Of a DNA stretch of 64,000 bases, positions 8,958 through 17,038 are shown in pieces. A program made the translations under genes and the position numbers. How positions within the stretch are numbered: position 1 is the stretch's first letter; each line of letters begins with the position of its first letter. The stretch is from Mycobacterium aquaticum (GTDB lineage: Bacteria > Actinomycetota > Actinomycetes > Mycobacteriales > Mycobacteriaceae), in contig NZ_MVHF01000014.1 in NCBI RefSeq assembly GCF_002086485.1, forward strand, positions 1 to 64,000, given 5' to 3'. Under the pieces are notes generated by a model, which saw nothing but the letters and a program-made list of their open reading frames with translations, ran no database searches and was not told the origin of the DNA.

Positions 8958-9552
8958 ATGACAGAGTTTGACGGGGCAACAGGTGTGGTCGCGGTCGGCG
9001 CTTCCGCCGGTGGCGTGGAGGCGTTGACCCGTTTGGCGGCTGGGCTGCCACCGGATCTGCCCTATGCGGTACTTGTGGTGCTGCACATGCCTGCCGACGC
9101 ACCATCAAGCCGACGCTTCGGAGATGGGCGGTCTCATCGAACAGCTCAGCGGGCGGGTGATCGAGGAGCGTGACATGGAACCCGACGACTCGATGGAGCT
9201 CGAGAGCAGAATTGCGATGACAGAACCATTTTCGACCGATTCCGACAGCGAGGCGCTTGGTCCCCCGTCGGGCTATGTCTGCCCGGACTGTAGTGATTCG
9301 CTCGCAGAGATATTCGTGGGGAGTTATCGCTGGCTGCTGCGGCGCGGTCAGGAAATGGAGAGCGCGCTGTGGTTCGCGGTGCGCAGCCTCCAAGAAAAAG
9401 CCAAGCTGTCGCGGTACCTCGCAAAACAGACCGGCCCCGGACTGATCGCCGACCGCTACTCCACGATCGCCGACGAAGCCGAGCACGCGCTATCGGTCCT
9501 CGACGAACGACTGTCCGCCGCGACCCGTCAGTCGGAGGACCGCGGTGGCTAG
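8958..9552 (+). pseudogene. Remnant of CheB-type protein-glutamate methylesterase (internal deletion and frame change)
   Basis: The first 50 codons from ATG 8958 read as the N-terminus of a CheB methylesterase: VGASAGGVEALTRLAAGLP with the catalytic Ser motif, followed by VLVVLHMPADAPS. Near 9110-9120 this frame loses similarity. The next frame, ending at 9552, reads as a CheB C-terminal tail (GGLIEQLSGRVIEE, ELESRIAMTE, GYVCPDCS, ALWFAVRSLQEKAKLSRYLA). Roughly 130 central residues, including the His and Asp of the active site, are missing. This looks like an internal deletion that also shifted frame, so no active enzyme can be made. The 3' end overlaps the next start by 8 bp, suggesting a former cheB-STAS-cheR operon. 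Confidence 0.8.
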
Positions 9553-10306
9553 CGCGCAAAGCCCTCTCGCCGTCTCGACCCGCGCGTGGGGTGACAACCA
9601 GGTTCTCAGCGTGGACGGTGTCCTCGACGGCAGCACATACCGCGACCTGCGCGACGCGGTCATCAAGGCAGCGCTGGATGAGCCGCGGGCAGTTATTGTC
9701 GACGTCACCGATCTGCAAGTTTCGGCCGAGTCGGCTTGGTGTGTCTTCACCAGCGCACGCTGGCACATCAGCGTCTGGCCGGACGTACCCCTGCTCCTGG
9801 TCTGCCGCAATGCCGCTGGTCGCGATGCGATCAGGCGAAATGGCATCGGTCGATATGTCCCGCTGTACGCGACGTTGGATTCGGCGCACGTCGCCGCCCG
9901 CAGCGGCGATCTGAAGCCACAGCGTCGGCGCGCACGCGCTCAATTGCCTGCAGTGCATTCCAGTGTGCGCCGCGCGCGGCAACTGGTCGCCGAGTGGTTG
10001 ACGACCTGGTCGCAAACAGACGTCCTTCCCGTTGCCGCCATCGTGGTCGATGTCCTGGTCGAAAACGTCCTGGAACACACCCTCAGTGCGCCGCGACTGA
10101 TCGTGGAGAGCCGCGGCGACGCCGTCACCATCGCGGTTGCCGACGACAACCGCACGCCCGCGGTTCGGCATGAGGATCCGCATCGGGGCGGCGACACAGT
10201 GTCTGGGCTCGCCGTGGTCGCTGCGCTGGCCCGCGCGTGGGGCAGCACACCGACATCGACGGGCAAGACCGTGTGGGCAGTCGTCGGTCCGGAGAATTCG
10301 CTGTAG
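9545..10306 (+). CDS. STAS domain fused to HATPase (RsbV/RsbW-like) regulatory protein
   Basis: A 253-residue two-domain protein. Residues about 10-110 form a STAS domain of the anti-sigma-antagonist type, with the segment VTDLQVSAESAWC around the position where such domains are phosphorylated. Residues about 130-250 form a GHKL ATPase of the RsbW type, with an N-box (VVDVLVENVLEHT), an adenine-loop Asp (VAVADDN) and a glycine-rich GGDTVSGLAVV segment. This combines both halves of a partner-switching module in one chain. The target sigma factor or antagonist is not encoded nearby. Start GTG 9545 overlaps the cheB remnant, and CheR-PAS follows 46 bp later. Confidence 0.78.
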   Translation: MASAQSPLAVSTRAWGDNQVLSVDGVLDGSTYRDLRDAVIKAALDEPRAVIVDVTDLQVSAESAWCVFTSARWHISVWPDVPLLLVCRNAAGRDAIRRNGIGRYVPLYATLDSAHVAARSGDLKPQRRRARAQLPAVHSSVRRARQLVAEWLTTWSQTDVLPVAAIVVDVLVENVLEHTLSAPRLIVESRGDAVTIAVADDNRTPAVRHEDPHRGGDTVSGLAVVAALARAWGSTPTSTGKTVWAVVGPENSL

Positions 10307-10352
10307 TGCCGAGTAGTGTCGGTTTCACCTGCAGACGGGTGACCGGGGCAAC

Positions 10353-12149
10353 ATGGAACCGACCGACGAATCCTTCGAGGCGTTGTTGCGCTACATGCGT
10401 GACTCACGCGGATTCGACTTCACCGGTTACAAGCGCACGTCACTGGTCCGGCGGGTCCGCCATCGCATGGACCACGCCGGCTATGACACCTTCGACCAAT
10501 ACCTCGACGTACTGCAGGCCAGCTCCGAGGAATTCTCGGCACTGTTCAACACCATCCTGATCAACGTCTCGTCGTTTTTCCGAGACCCCGACGCGTGGGA
10601 CTTCGTGCGCACCGATGTCATCCCCCGGCTGCTCGCCGAGCGAGGGCCCGACGATCCCGTCCGGGTATGGAGCGCTGGGTGTGCCTCCGGGCAGGAGGCC
10701 TACACGCTGGCCATCCTGCTGGCTGAGGCTCTCGGGCCCGAGGCATTCCGCCAGCGGGTCAAGATCTACGCCACCGACATCGATGAGGGAGCCCTCACCC
10801 AAGCCCGCGCCGCCTCCTACGACCAGAAGTCGGTCGAGTCAGTGCCGCCCGATCTGTTGTCGCGCTATTTCGAACAGCTCAACGGCCGCTACATCTTTCA
10901 TAAAGACCTGCACCGCGCGGTCATCTTCGGGCGCAACGACTTGGTCAAGGACGTCCCGATCTCGCGCGTCGACCTGCTGGTCTGCCGCAACACCCTGATG
11001 TACCTCAATGCAGAGGCCCAGCGAAACGTGTTGGGCCGCTTACATTTCGCGCTCACGGCACAGGGCGCGCTGTTTCTCGGCCACGCCGAGATGCTGCTCA
11101 GCCACGCCGACGGCTTCACGCCGCTGAACCTCAAACACCGGGTGTTCCGCAAAGCCGCGGGTTCGCACACCGGGCTGGAACGCTACGACCTGGCGGCGTC
11201 GATGTATGACCGGCACGGTGACCCGCCGGGCCTGACCACGGTGCGCGAGCTTGCTTTCCGGGCCAGCCCGGTCGCCCAATTGGCCGTCACCGGCGAAGAC
11301 ACCGTCGCGATGATCAATCAGCAGGCCGAGTCGATCTTCGGCCTGTCCGAGGACGACATCGGCCGGCTGCTGCGGGATCTGGAGGTCTCCTACCGCCCGG
11401 TCGAGCTCCACGCATACATCGAGCAGGCCAAGGTCGAACTCCGCTCGGCCCGGATCCCGGACGTGAAGTGGCAACGTCCCGGTGCGGAGACCGTGTGGTT
11501 CGAGATCCACGTCAACCCGCTGGTGGACGCCGAGAACGGCCTGCTGGGTGTGTCGATCGTGTTCTTCGACGTCACCGCGACCCGAGCCCTCGTCGACAAA
11601 GTGGTGCAGACCAACCGCCAGTTGGAGGCGGCGTACGAGGAATTGCAGTCCACCAACGAAGAACTGCAGTCGACGGTGGAAGCATTGCAGTCCACCAACG
11701 AAGAACTGCAGTCGACGGTGGAAGCGTTGCAGTCCACCAACGACGAGCTGGACACCATCAACGACACGTTGCGCGAACGCAGCAGCGAGCTCGACCATGC
11801 CCGCACATTCCTGGATTCCCTGGTCAACTCAGTGCATCTCGGCATGGTGGTCGTCGACCGCGAGATGCGCGTGGTTGTGTGGAACCGGCATTGCGAGGAT
11901 CTGTGGGGGCTGCGTTCCGATGAGACGACCGACACGGTGTTCACGTCGCTCGACATGGGACTGCCCCTCGAAAGGATCAGACCCCTCATCGCCAATGCGT
12001 TCGTCGATTCCGGCCAGGCCGGAGAGGTGACTGTCGACGCCGTCAACCGGCGCGGCCGTCATACCCGAATCAGGGTGAGCTGCACGGCATTCCGCTTCGC
12101 CGAGGGCGGCGTCAAGGGTGCGCTGCTGCTCATGGAGGAGCTGGCCTAA
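10353..12149 (+). CDS. CheR-type methyltransferase with PAS domains and coiled coil
   Basis: A 598-residue signalling protein. Residues 1-75 are CheR N-terminal-like. Residues 76-265 are a SAM-dependent CheR methyltransferase (motif VWSAGCASGQEAYTLAI near 105, ATDID near 140, VDLLVCRN near 210). Residues about 285-400 form a PAS domain, 400-465 a coiled coil with the 14-residue repeat ELQSTNEELQSTVEAL, and 480-598 a second PAS domain. There is no histidine-kinase domain at the end. No chemoreceptor, CheA or flagellar gene is present, so the methylation target is unlikely to be a classical MCP. It sits in an operon with the STAS-ATPase and the cheB remnant, arguing for a redox- or ligand-sensing switch. 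Confidence 0.85.
   Translation: MEPTDESFEALLRYMRDSRGFDFTGYKRTSLVRRVRHRMDHAGYDTFDQYLDVLQASSEEFSALFNTILINVSSFFRDPDAWDFVRTDVIPRLLAERGPDDPVRVWSAGCASGQEAYTLAILLAEALGPEAFRQRVKIYATDIDEGALTQARAASYDQKSVESVPPDLLSRYFEQLNGRYIFHKDLHRAVIFGRNDLVKDVPISRVDLLVCRNTLMYLNAEAQRNVLGRLHFALTAQGALFLGHAEMLLSHADGFTPLNLKHRVFRKAAGSHTGLERYDLAASMYDRHGDPPGLTTVRELAFRASPVAQLAVTGEDTVAMINQQAESIFGLSEDDIGRLLRDLEVSYRPVELHAYIEQAKVELRSARIPDVKWQRPGAETVWFEIHVNPLVDAENGLLGVSIVFFDVTATRALVDKVVQTNRQLEAAYEELQSTNEELQSTVEALQSTNEELQSTVEALQSTNDELDTINDTLRERSSELDHARTFLDSLVNSVHLGMVVVDREMRVVVWNRHCEDLWGLRSDETTDTVFTSLDMGLPLERIRPLIANAFVDSGQAGEVTVDAVNRRGRHTRIRVSCTAFRFAEGGVKGALLLMEELA
11643..11743 (+). repeat. 42-bp tandem repeat, about 2.4 copies, in the cheR-type gene
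   Basis: The unit runs 11643-11684, is repeated at 11685-11726 and is partially repeated at 11727-11743. Copies are nearly identical and in frame (14 codons each), encoding LQSTNEELQSTVEA. This is within the predicted coiled coil between the two PAS domains, so copy-number changes would lengthen or shorten the helix by two heptads without breaking the frame. Confidence 0.9.
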
Positions 12150-12406
12150 GCCGCTGCCGCATCGACCGCAGCGGCTACGCGCCGGTGAGCTTCACCGGCC
12201 TCGGCGTGCCGTTGGGCAGCAGCCAGATGGGCGGCGTACGCATGCCGCCGAGACTCCTTCGCACGCAGTTTGGCGTACGCAACGTCCTGCGCCGTCGGCG
12301 CGATGCCACGAGCCAGTTCGGAGCGGCGTTGCTGAAGTTCGTTGACCCGTAACCTGGCAGCGTCGGCGCGGGCGCGGGGGCTGACCCCCTCAGTTGTCGA
12401 CGACAT
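12146..12406 (-). CDS. Small Ala/Arg-rich helical protein, unknown function
   Basis: An 86-residue protein rich in Ala, Arg, Glu and His, predicted to be almost wholly alpha-helical (RADAARLRVNELQQRR, AKLRAKESRRHAYAA). It has no signal peptide, no membrane segment and no recognised domain. The ATG at 12406 lies inside the last codons of the GAF-ANTAR gene on the same strand (17 bp overlap), so the two are almost certainly co-translated. Its stop codon overlaps the convergent cheR-type stop. A role as partner or modulator of the ANTAR regulator is inference from position only. Confidence 0.6.
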   Translation of the reverse strand: MSSTTEGVSPRARADAARLRVNELQQRRSELARGIAPTAQDVAYAKLRAKESRRHAYAAHLAAAQRHAEAGEAHRRVAAAVDAAAA

Positions 12407-13103
12407 CGGAGGCCCGATCAGCAGTCACGATGTCGTGCGCAACGTCGACAAGAGGCGTGTTGGAGTTCTGTGACAACCGCTTGAGCACCTCGAAGGCTTG
12501 GACAGCATCGATTTTGAAGCGTTCCATCAGCATGCCTTTCGCCTGGCCGATGATGTCGCGGGAGGCCAGCGCGCTGCGGAACTGTTGGTCACGACGCAGC
12601 AGGTTCCACGCCAGCGCGGCGTGGGTGGCGACGATCAGACCGGCCTCCACCGCGTCGGCGTCAAACGCGTACGGACGCTCGGCGTAGAAGTTCAAGGCGC
12701 CCATCGTCTGGTGGTCGGCATAGAGCTGAAACGCCATGATCGAGCGGATCGGGGTTTCTTCGCGGGTGTCTCGACAGTAGGCGGGCCAGCGCTGTTCGGC
12801 CTCGATATCGTCGATTTTGGTGATGTGCTGTTCCCATGCCGCCGTCAGACAAGGGCCCTCGCCGCACCGCTGCTGGAACTTGTCGAGGAGTACGGGGTAT
12901 TCGCTGGTGGCGGCTGCCGTGTGGAGCTTCCCGTCACGAGACGCGATGGTGATGCCGGCGTGCTGGGCAGTGTCGATGTAGTTGACGCCACTCTCGGCGA
13001 GTTCACTCAGAACCGCGTCGACGTCGGTGTGCGGTGACTCTTGGATATCGCGGATCAGGTCGCTGATTTGCAGAGCAATGACCGCGTGCGAGGATTCTGC
13101 CAT
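12390..13103 (-). CDS. GAF-ANTAR RNA-binding response protein
   Basis: A 237-residue protein with a GAF sensor domain at about residues 35-150 (CGEGPCLTAA, MGALNFYAERPYAFD) and a C-terminal ANTAR domain at about 165-225 (SRDIIGQAKGMLMERFKID). ANTAR domains bind paired RNA hairpins and cause antitermination. Many mycobacteria carry several GAF-ANTAR proteins. The signal sensed here is unknown. The chosen ATG at 13103 has GGGAG about 8 bases upstream; an ATG 15 bp earlier is less well placed. The gene is divergent from the LLM oxidoreductase with a KstR-type site between them, and its 3' end overlaps the 86-residue gene. Confidence 0.85.
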   Translation of the reverse strand: MAESSHAVIALQISDLIRDIQESPHTDVDAVLSELAESGVNYIDTAQHAGITIASRDGKLHTAAATSEYPVLLDKFQQRCGEGPCLTAAWEQHITKIDDIEAEQRWPAYCRDTREETPIRSIMAFQLYADHQTMGALNFYAERPYAFDADAVEAGLIVATHAALAWNLLRRDQQFRSALASRDIIGQAKGMLMERFKIDAVQAFEVLKRLSQNSNTPLVDVAHDIVTADRASDVVDN

Positions 13104-13200
13104 CAAACTCACTCCCATCCCCTCGGGCGACGGGCACGTCGCGAGAGGCAGTTGAGCCAATCGTAGCCCTGAACATTCACCGATCGACCGGCTCAACTTC

Positions 13201-13214
13201 TAGAACACGTTCTA
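13201..13214. promoter_or_regulatory. Candidate KstR operator
   Basis: TAGAACACGTTCTA matches the mycobacterial KstR consensus TNNAACNNGTTNNA at every fixed position and sits in a longer inverted repeat CTAGAAC-AC-GTTCTAG (13200-13215). It ends 11 bp before the LLM oxidoreductase start and about 100 bp from the divergent GAF-ANTAR start. This position suits repression of the LLM gene by the cholesterol-responsive regulator KstR. Confidence 0.7.
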
Positions 13215-13225
13215 GTGTGTAGGCC

Positions 13226-14089
13226 ATGCGGTTCACCTACGCCGAAGCCATGACCGATCCCACCTACTACATCCCGTTGGCCAAGGCAGCCGAGGCAGCC
13301 GGCTACCACGCCATGACGATTCCCGACAGCGTCGCCTACCCGTTCGAGTCGGATTCGAAATATCCCTACACGCCCGACGGCAACCGCGAGTTTCTCGACG
13401 GCAAGTCCTTCATCGAGGCGTTCGTACTGGCCTCGGCACTGTGCGCGGTGACCACCACACTGAAGTTCAACTTTTTCGTGCTCAAGCTGCCGATCCGGCC
13501 ACCCGCCCTGGTGGCCAAGCAGGTCGGGTCGCTCAATGCGATGTTCGACAACCGACTCGGACTCGGTGTGGGCACCAGCCCGTGGCCCGAGGACTACGAG
13601 TTGATGGGCGTGCCGTTCGCCAAGCGGGGCAAGCGCATGGACGAGTGCATCGACATCATCCGCGGGCTCACCACCGGTGAGTACTTCGAGTACCACGGCG
13701 AGTTCTACGACATCCCCAAGACCAAGATGACTCCGGCGCCGTCGAAGCCGGTGCAGATCCTGGTCGGCGGGCATGCCGACGCCGCGCTGCGCCGGGCGGC
13801 CCGGTGCGACGGCTGGATGCACGGCGGCGGCACCGACGACCTCGACGTACTGATCAAGCGGCTCAACAGGATTCGCGAGGAAGAAGGTCACACGGGTCCG
13901 TTCGAGATCCATGTCATCTCGGCCGACGCGTTCACCCTCGACGGCGTCAAACGCCTCGAAGACAAGGGCGTGACCGACGTGATCGTCGGATTCCGGCTGC
14001 CCTACATCAAGGGTGAAGACACCGAACCGCTGGATCGCAAGATCCGGCACCTCGAGAAATTCGCCGAGCACGTCATCGCCAAGGCGTAA
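13226..14089 (+). CDS. LLM-class (F420-dependent) oxidoreductase
   Basis: A 287-residue TIM-barrel protein of the luciferase-like monooxygenase superfamily. Landmarks are MRFTYAEAM at the N-terminus, FVLKLPIRPPALVAKQ near residue 90, NRLGLGVGTSPW near 112 and KPVQILVGGHADAALRRAA near 175. Mycobacterial members mostly use coenzyme F420 rather than FMN; that and the substrate are inferred. The KstR-like box directly upstream suggests expression during sterol growth and hence a possible role in sterol or side-chain oxidation. Start ATG 13226 is only 11 bp past that box, consistent with a very short or absent leader. Confidence 0.82.
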   Translation: MRFTYAEAMTDPTYYIPLAKAAEAAGYHAMTIPDSVAYPFESDSKYPYTPDGNREFLDGKSFIEAFVLASALCAVTTTLKFNFFVLKLPIRPPALVAKQVGSLNAMFDNRLGLGVGTSPWPEDYELMGVPFAKRGKRMDECIDIIRGLTTGEYFEYHGEFYDIPKTKMTPAPSKPVQILVGGHADAALRRAARCDGWMHGGGTDDLDVLIKRLNRIREEEGHTGPFEIHVISADAFTLDGVKRLEDKGVTDVIVGFRLPYIKGEDTEPLDRKIRHLEKFAEHVIAKA

Positions 14090-14095
14090 CGGCGA

Positions 14096-15229
14096 CTACA
14101 GCGCGTCGATGGCCTGCGGGCTGAGCACGTCGTCGAGGACCATCGCGGCGCATCCGATCACCCCGGAGCGATCCCCGTAGGTGGATGGTGCCACCTGCAA
14201 TACCCGGGTGGCCAACGCAGTGGCGTTGCCGTACAGCGTTTCCCGCAGCCCGGCGACGAAGATCTCGTAGGCACCTGCCATGTCGCCCGCGACGACGAGC
14301 ACCGCGGGGTTCAGCAGATTGACCGCTGCGGCGATCACTTCGCCGATCTGACGGCCGCTGTCCCGGATCATCCGGCGCGCGTCGGCGTCGCCCTCGTGCG
14401 CGATCCGCACCAGGTCTCGCACGTGGTTGACGCCGTCGCGCCCCAGCTCGGCCACCAGCGCCCAGCCACCGGCGATCGCCTCCAGACATCCGCTGTCGCC
14501 GCAGCGGCACGGCAATCCGGCTGCCGCGGGAGTCTTGTTGTGGCCCAACTCCCCTGCGGCCTGCACGGCGCCACGCTGCAGCACCCCGCCGGTGATGATG
14601 CCCGCCCCGATACCCGTCGACACCTTGAGCACCAGCATGTCGTCGACGGCCCGGCGTTCGCCGCTGCGTTCCGCCAGGGCGATGACATTGACATCGTTGT
14701 CGACGACGACGGGAGCATCGGTCAACTCCCGCAGGTAGGGTCGCAACTCGACTCCGTCCCAGCCGGGCAGGATGGGTGAGTCCAAGCTGGCGCCGCGCGC
14801 CCGATCGACGGTGCCGGGCAGGCTCACCCCGATGCCGTAGACCCGGGCTGCAGCTCGTGCGTCCAGCATCGCGTCGAGACGCTTGACGACGTCGGGCATC
14901 AGATCGCCGGGACCGAGGTCGGGCTGCTGATCGATATCGGCGAGGTCGAGGACGTCGCCGGCCAGATTGCACACGGCCAACCGGGTGCGGCTGCGGCCGA
15001 TGGCCGCCGACAAGACCACGCCGGTGTCGGCATTGAAAGACAGCAATGCGGCGGGACGGCCGCCGGTGGACGGCGCCTGCTCGGTCTCGACCACCAGACC
15101 GCGCTCGGTGAGCGCAGCCACCCGGGCGGCCACCGCGGTGCGGGACAGGCCTGTCAACTGGCCGATCTCAGCGCGCGTGACGTCACGGCGGTCGCGGATG
15201 AGAGCGAGCACCTCACCGACGGTCGACAT
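14096..15229 (-). CDS. ROK-family transcriptional regulator
   Basis: A 377-residue protein with an N-terminal winged helix-turn-helix (residues about 5-60; TRAEIGQLTGLSRTAVAARV) and a C-terminal ROK sugar-kinase-like domain with a DNDVNVIAL segment, a GTGI-type glycine loop (KVSTGIGAGI) and the zinc signature CRCGDSGCLEA near residue 250. ROK regulators sense sugars or their phosphates. ATG 15229 is preferred over an in-frame start 14 codons upstream, because the latter would translate through the inverted repeat at 15234-15251. It is divergent from an MFS exporter, its likely target. Confidence 0.85.
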   Translation of the reverse strand: MSTVGEVLALIRDRRDVTRAEIGQLTGLSRTAVAARVAALTERGLVVETEQAPSTGGRPAALLSFNADTGVVLSAAIGRSRTRLAVCNLAGDVLDLADIDQQPDLGPGDLMPDVVKRLDAMLDARAAARVYGIGVSLPGTVDRARGASLDSPILPGWDGVELRPYLRELTDAPVVVDNDVNVIALAERSGERRAVDDMLVLKVSTGIGAGIITGGVLQRGAVQAAGELGHNKTPAAAGLPCRCGDSGCLEAIAGGWALVAELGRDGVNHVRDLVRIAHEGDADARRMIRDSGRQIGEVIAAAVNLLNPAVLVVAGDMAGAYEIFVAGLRETLYGNATALATRVLQVAPSTYGDRSGVIGCAAMVLDDVLSPQAIDAL

Positions 15230-15233
15230 GTTT

Positions 15234-15251
15234 TGAGCGTAACTTCGCTCA
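15234..15251. promoter_or_regulatory. Inverted repeat, candidate ROK operator
   Basis: TGAGCG-TAACTT-CGCTCA is a 6-bp-arm inverted repeat placed 4 bp upstream of the ROK start and 129 bp from the divergent MFS start. Its place in the shared intergenic region fits autoregulation and control of the transporter. Confidence 0.5.
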
Positions 15252-15380
15252 CTTTGGCATGCAAAAAGCAAAAGTAAGTTGATGGAACATCAGAAGTCCC
15301 GCTAGCGTTGCAGACGCCGTTCTCGCCAGTGCCGTCCGAGAGCTCCCAATTTTCCCGCCCTACCGGAGAGCCGTATACGC

Positions 15381-16607
15381 ATGACGACGACTTCCCCCAA
15401 CCGCCCGGCAGGCCCCGTCTCCGTGGTCGCGCCCGATCCCACCGTGCGCTGGCTCGCCGTGGTCGCGCTGGCGCTCGGCGGCTTCGGCATCGGCACCACC
15501 GAGTTCGTCGCCATGGGTCTGCTGCCCGACATCGCATCGAGCTTCGGCATCAGCGAACCCACCGCGGGCCACGTCATATCGGCCTATGCGCTGGGCGTCG
15601 TCGTCGGCGCACCGGTCATCGCGGCCGTCACCGCCCGGCTGCCGCGCAAGGCGCTGCTGCTGGGCCTGATCACCGTGTTCACCCTGGGCAACCTCGCCAG
15701 CATGGTGGCGCCCTCGTACCCGACCCTGGTCGCGGCGCGCTTCGTCGCAGGACTGCCGCACGGCGCGTTCTTCGGGATCGCCGCGCTGGCCGCCGCGCAT
15801 CTGATGGGCCCACAGAACCGGGCCAAGGCCGTCGCGCACGTGCTCTCGGGTCTGACCATCGCGACGGTGCTCGGTGTGCCGATCGCCTCGTGGCTCGGTC
15901 AGGCGCTGGGCTGGCGCAGCGCGTTCGGCCTGGTGGTCGCCATCGGCGTGATCACGTGGGTCGCGCTGTGGTTCTGGCTGCCCGATCACCTGCGCAACAT
16001 GCACGCCACCAGCCCGCTGACCGAGCTCGGTGCGTTGCGCCGCCCCCAGGTCTGGCTGGCCGTGCTGGTCGGCATGATCGGCTTCGGCGGCATGTTCGCC
16101 GTCTACACCTACATCAGCACCACGATGACCGACGTCGCCGGGCTGTCCCGCGCGCTGGTTCCGGTTGCGCTCATGGTGTTCGGCCTCGGCATGGTGGTCG
16201 GCAACCTGGTCGGCGGCAGGCTGGCCGACACGTCGGTGATCCGGGCGCTCTACCTGTCCCTCGGCACGCTGGGGATTCTGCTGGCGGTGTTCGTCGCGGC
16301 CGCCCACAATCCGTGGACCGCGCTGCTGGTGCTGTTCGGCGTGGGCGCCGCCGGATCGGCCGTGGGCCCGGCGTTGCAGACGCGGCTGATGGACGTGGCG
16401 CACGACGCGCAGACGCTGGCCGCCGCGCTCAATCACTCCGCGCTGAACATCGGCAACGCGACCGGCGCCTGGGTGGGCGGCCTCGTCATCGCGGCGGGCT
16501 ACGGCTACACGGCCCCCGCTGCTGCGGGTGCGCTGCTCGCGGTCGGCGGCCTACTGGTGCTCACGGTGTCCGTGGCGTCAGAACGACAGACCGCCATCCG
16601 GCGATGA
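15381..16607 (+). CDS. MFS transporter, DHA1/AraJ-like sugar or drug exporter
   Basis: A 408-residue 12-helix permease. TM1 carries GIGTTEFVAMGLLPDIA, characteristic of the AraJ/YdhP/CmlA-type DHA1 exporters, and PHGAFFGIAALAAAHL lies near residue 125. These efflux pumps export sugars or drugs by proton antiport at the cytoplasmic membrane. It faces a ROK regulator across 151 bp holding an inverted repeat, so expression probably depends on a sugar-like ligand. The 3' end runs 30 bp into the convergent DUF5709 gene. Confidence 0.85.
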   Translation: MTTTSPNRPAGPVSVVAPDPTVRWLAVVALALGGFGIGTTEFVAMGLLPDIASSFGISEPTAGHVISAYALGVVVGAPVIAAVTARLPRKALLLGLITVFTLGNLASMVAPSYPTLVAARFVAGLPHGAFFGIAALAAAHLMGPQNRAKAVAHVLSGLTIATVLGVPIASWLGQALGWRSAFGLVVAIGVITWVALWFWLPDHLRNMHATSPLTELGALRRPQVWLAVLVGMIGFGGMFAVYTYISTTMTDVAGLSRALVPVALMVFGLGMVVGNLVGGRLADTSVIRALYLSLGTLGILLAVFVAAAHNPWTALLVLFGVGAAGSAVGPALQTRLMDVAHDAQTLAAALNHSALNIGNATGAWVGGLVIAAGYGYTAPAAAGALLAVGGLLVLTVSVASERQTAIRR

Positions 16608-16997
16608 TTCCGGGATGATGTGGACCGCGGCTTCCTCAGCGGAGGCCGCGCCCCCGTCGATGCCAACTTCATACCCGAGCAGTTCATCCTCGTCGTCTTC
16701 GCCGAATCCCGCGTTGGGAGCCACCAGGCGGCCTGAACGGCGGTCTCCGACCTCGTCCTCGCCGGCCTGTTCGTCGGGATAGTCCGGATCGTCGAGCTGC
16801 ATCGCCGGGTCGGGCTCCTCCTCGGCAAGCAGCTCATCAAGGGTCTCGTGGTCGCGGGGTTCCCGCCAGCGATCCGGAGGCGTGTATCCCTCGTCGAGCA
16901 GATCGTCGACGCCTCGGTCGATGAGGGCGTCCTCCTGAGTCAACTGGTCGTCGTCATCGACGCTGTACTCGTCAGCGGCGTTGTCACGGTTGCTCAT
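16578..16997 (-). CDS. DUF5709-type acidic protein
   Basis: A 139-residue, very acidic protein (runs such as EEEPDPAMQLDDPDYPDE) without signal peptide or membrane helix. It matches the actinobacterial DUF5709 family: an N-terminal low-complexity acidic stretch, the segment GYTPPDRWREP near residue 38, and a C-terminal region with GRLVAPNAGFGEDDE and EEAAVHI. The function is unknown. ATG 16997 is preferred over a TTG two codons upstream. It is convergent with the MFS gene, overlapping by 30 bp. Confidence 0.75.
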   Translation of the reverse strand: MSNRDNAADEYSVDDDDQLTQEDALIDRGVDDLLDEGYTPPDRWREPRDHETLDELLAEEEPDPAMQLDDPDYPDEQAGEDEVGDRRSGRLVAPNAGFGEDDEDELLGYEVGIDGGAASAEEAAVHIIPESSPDGGLSF

Positions 16998-17038
16998 GTT
17001 CAAACGATGTCACAATTCACGCTCGCCCGTCGCGGTCG

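Noticed and set aside
9064..9552. Separate intact protein in the second cheB frame
   Set aside because: Its first residues are out-of-frame CheB sequence. Only the later part matches the CheB tail, so it is treated as part of one pseudogene.
11643..11743. Tandem repeats considered as a CRISPR array
   Set aside because: There are no spacers; units are contiguous, in frame and part of a coiled-coil coding region.
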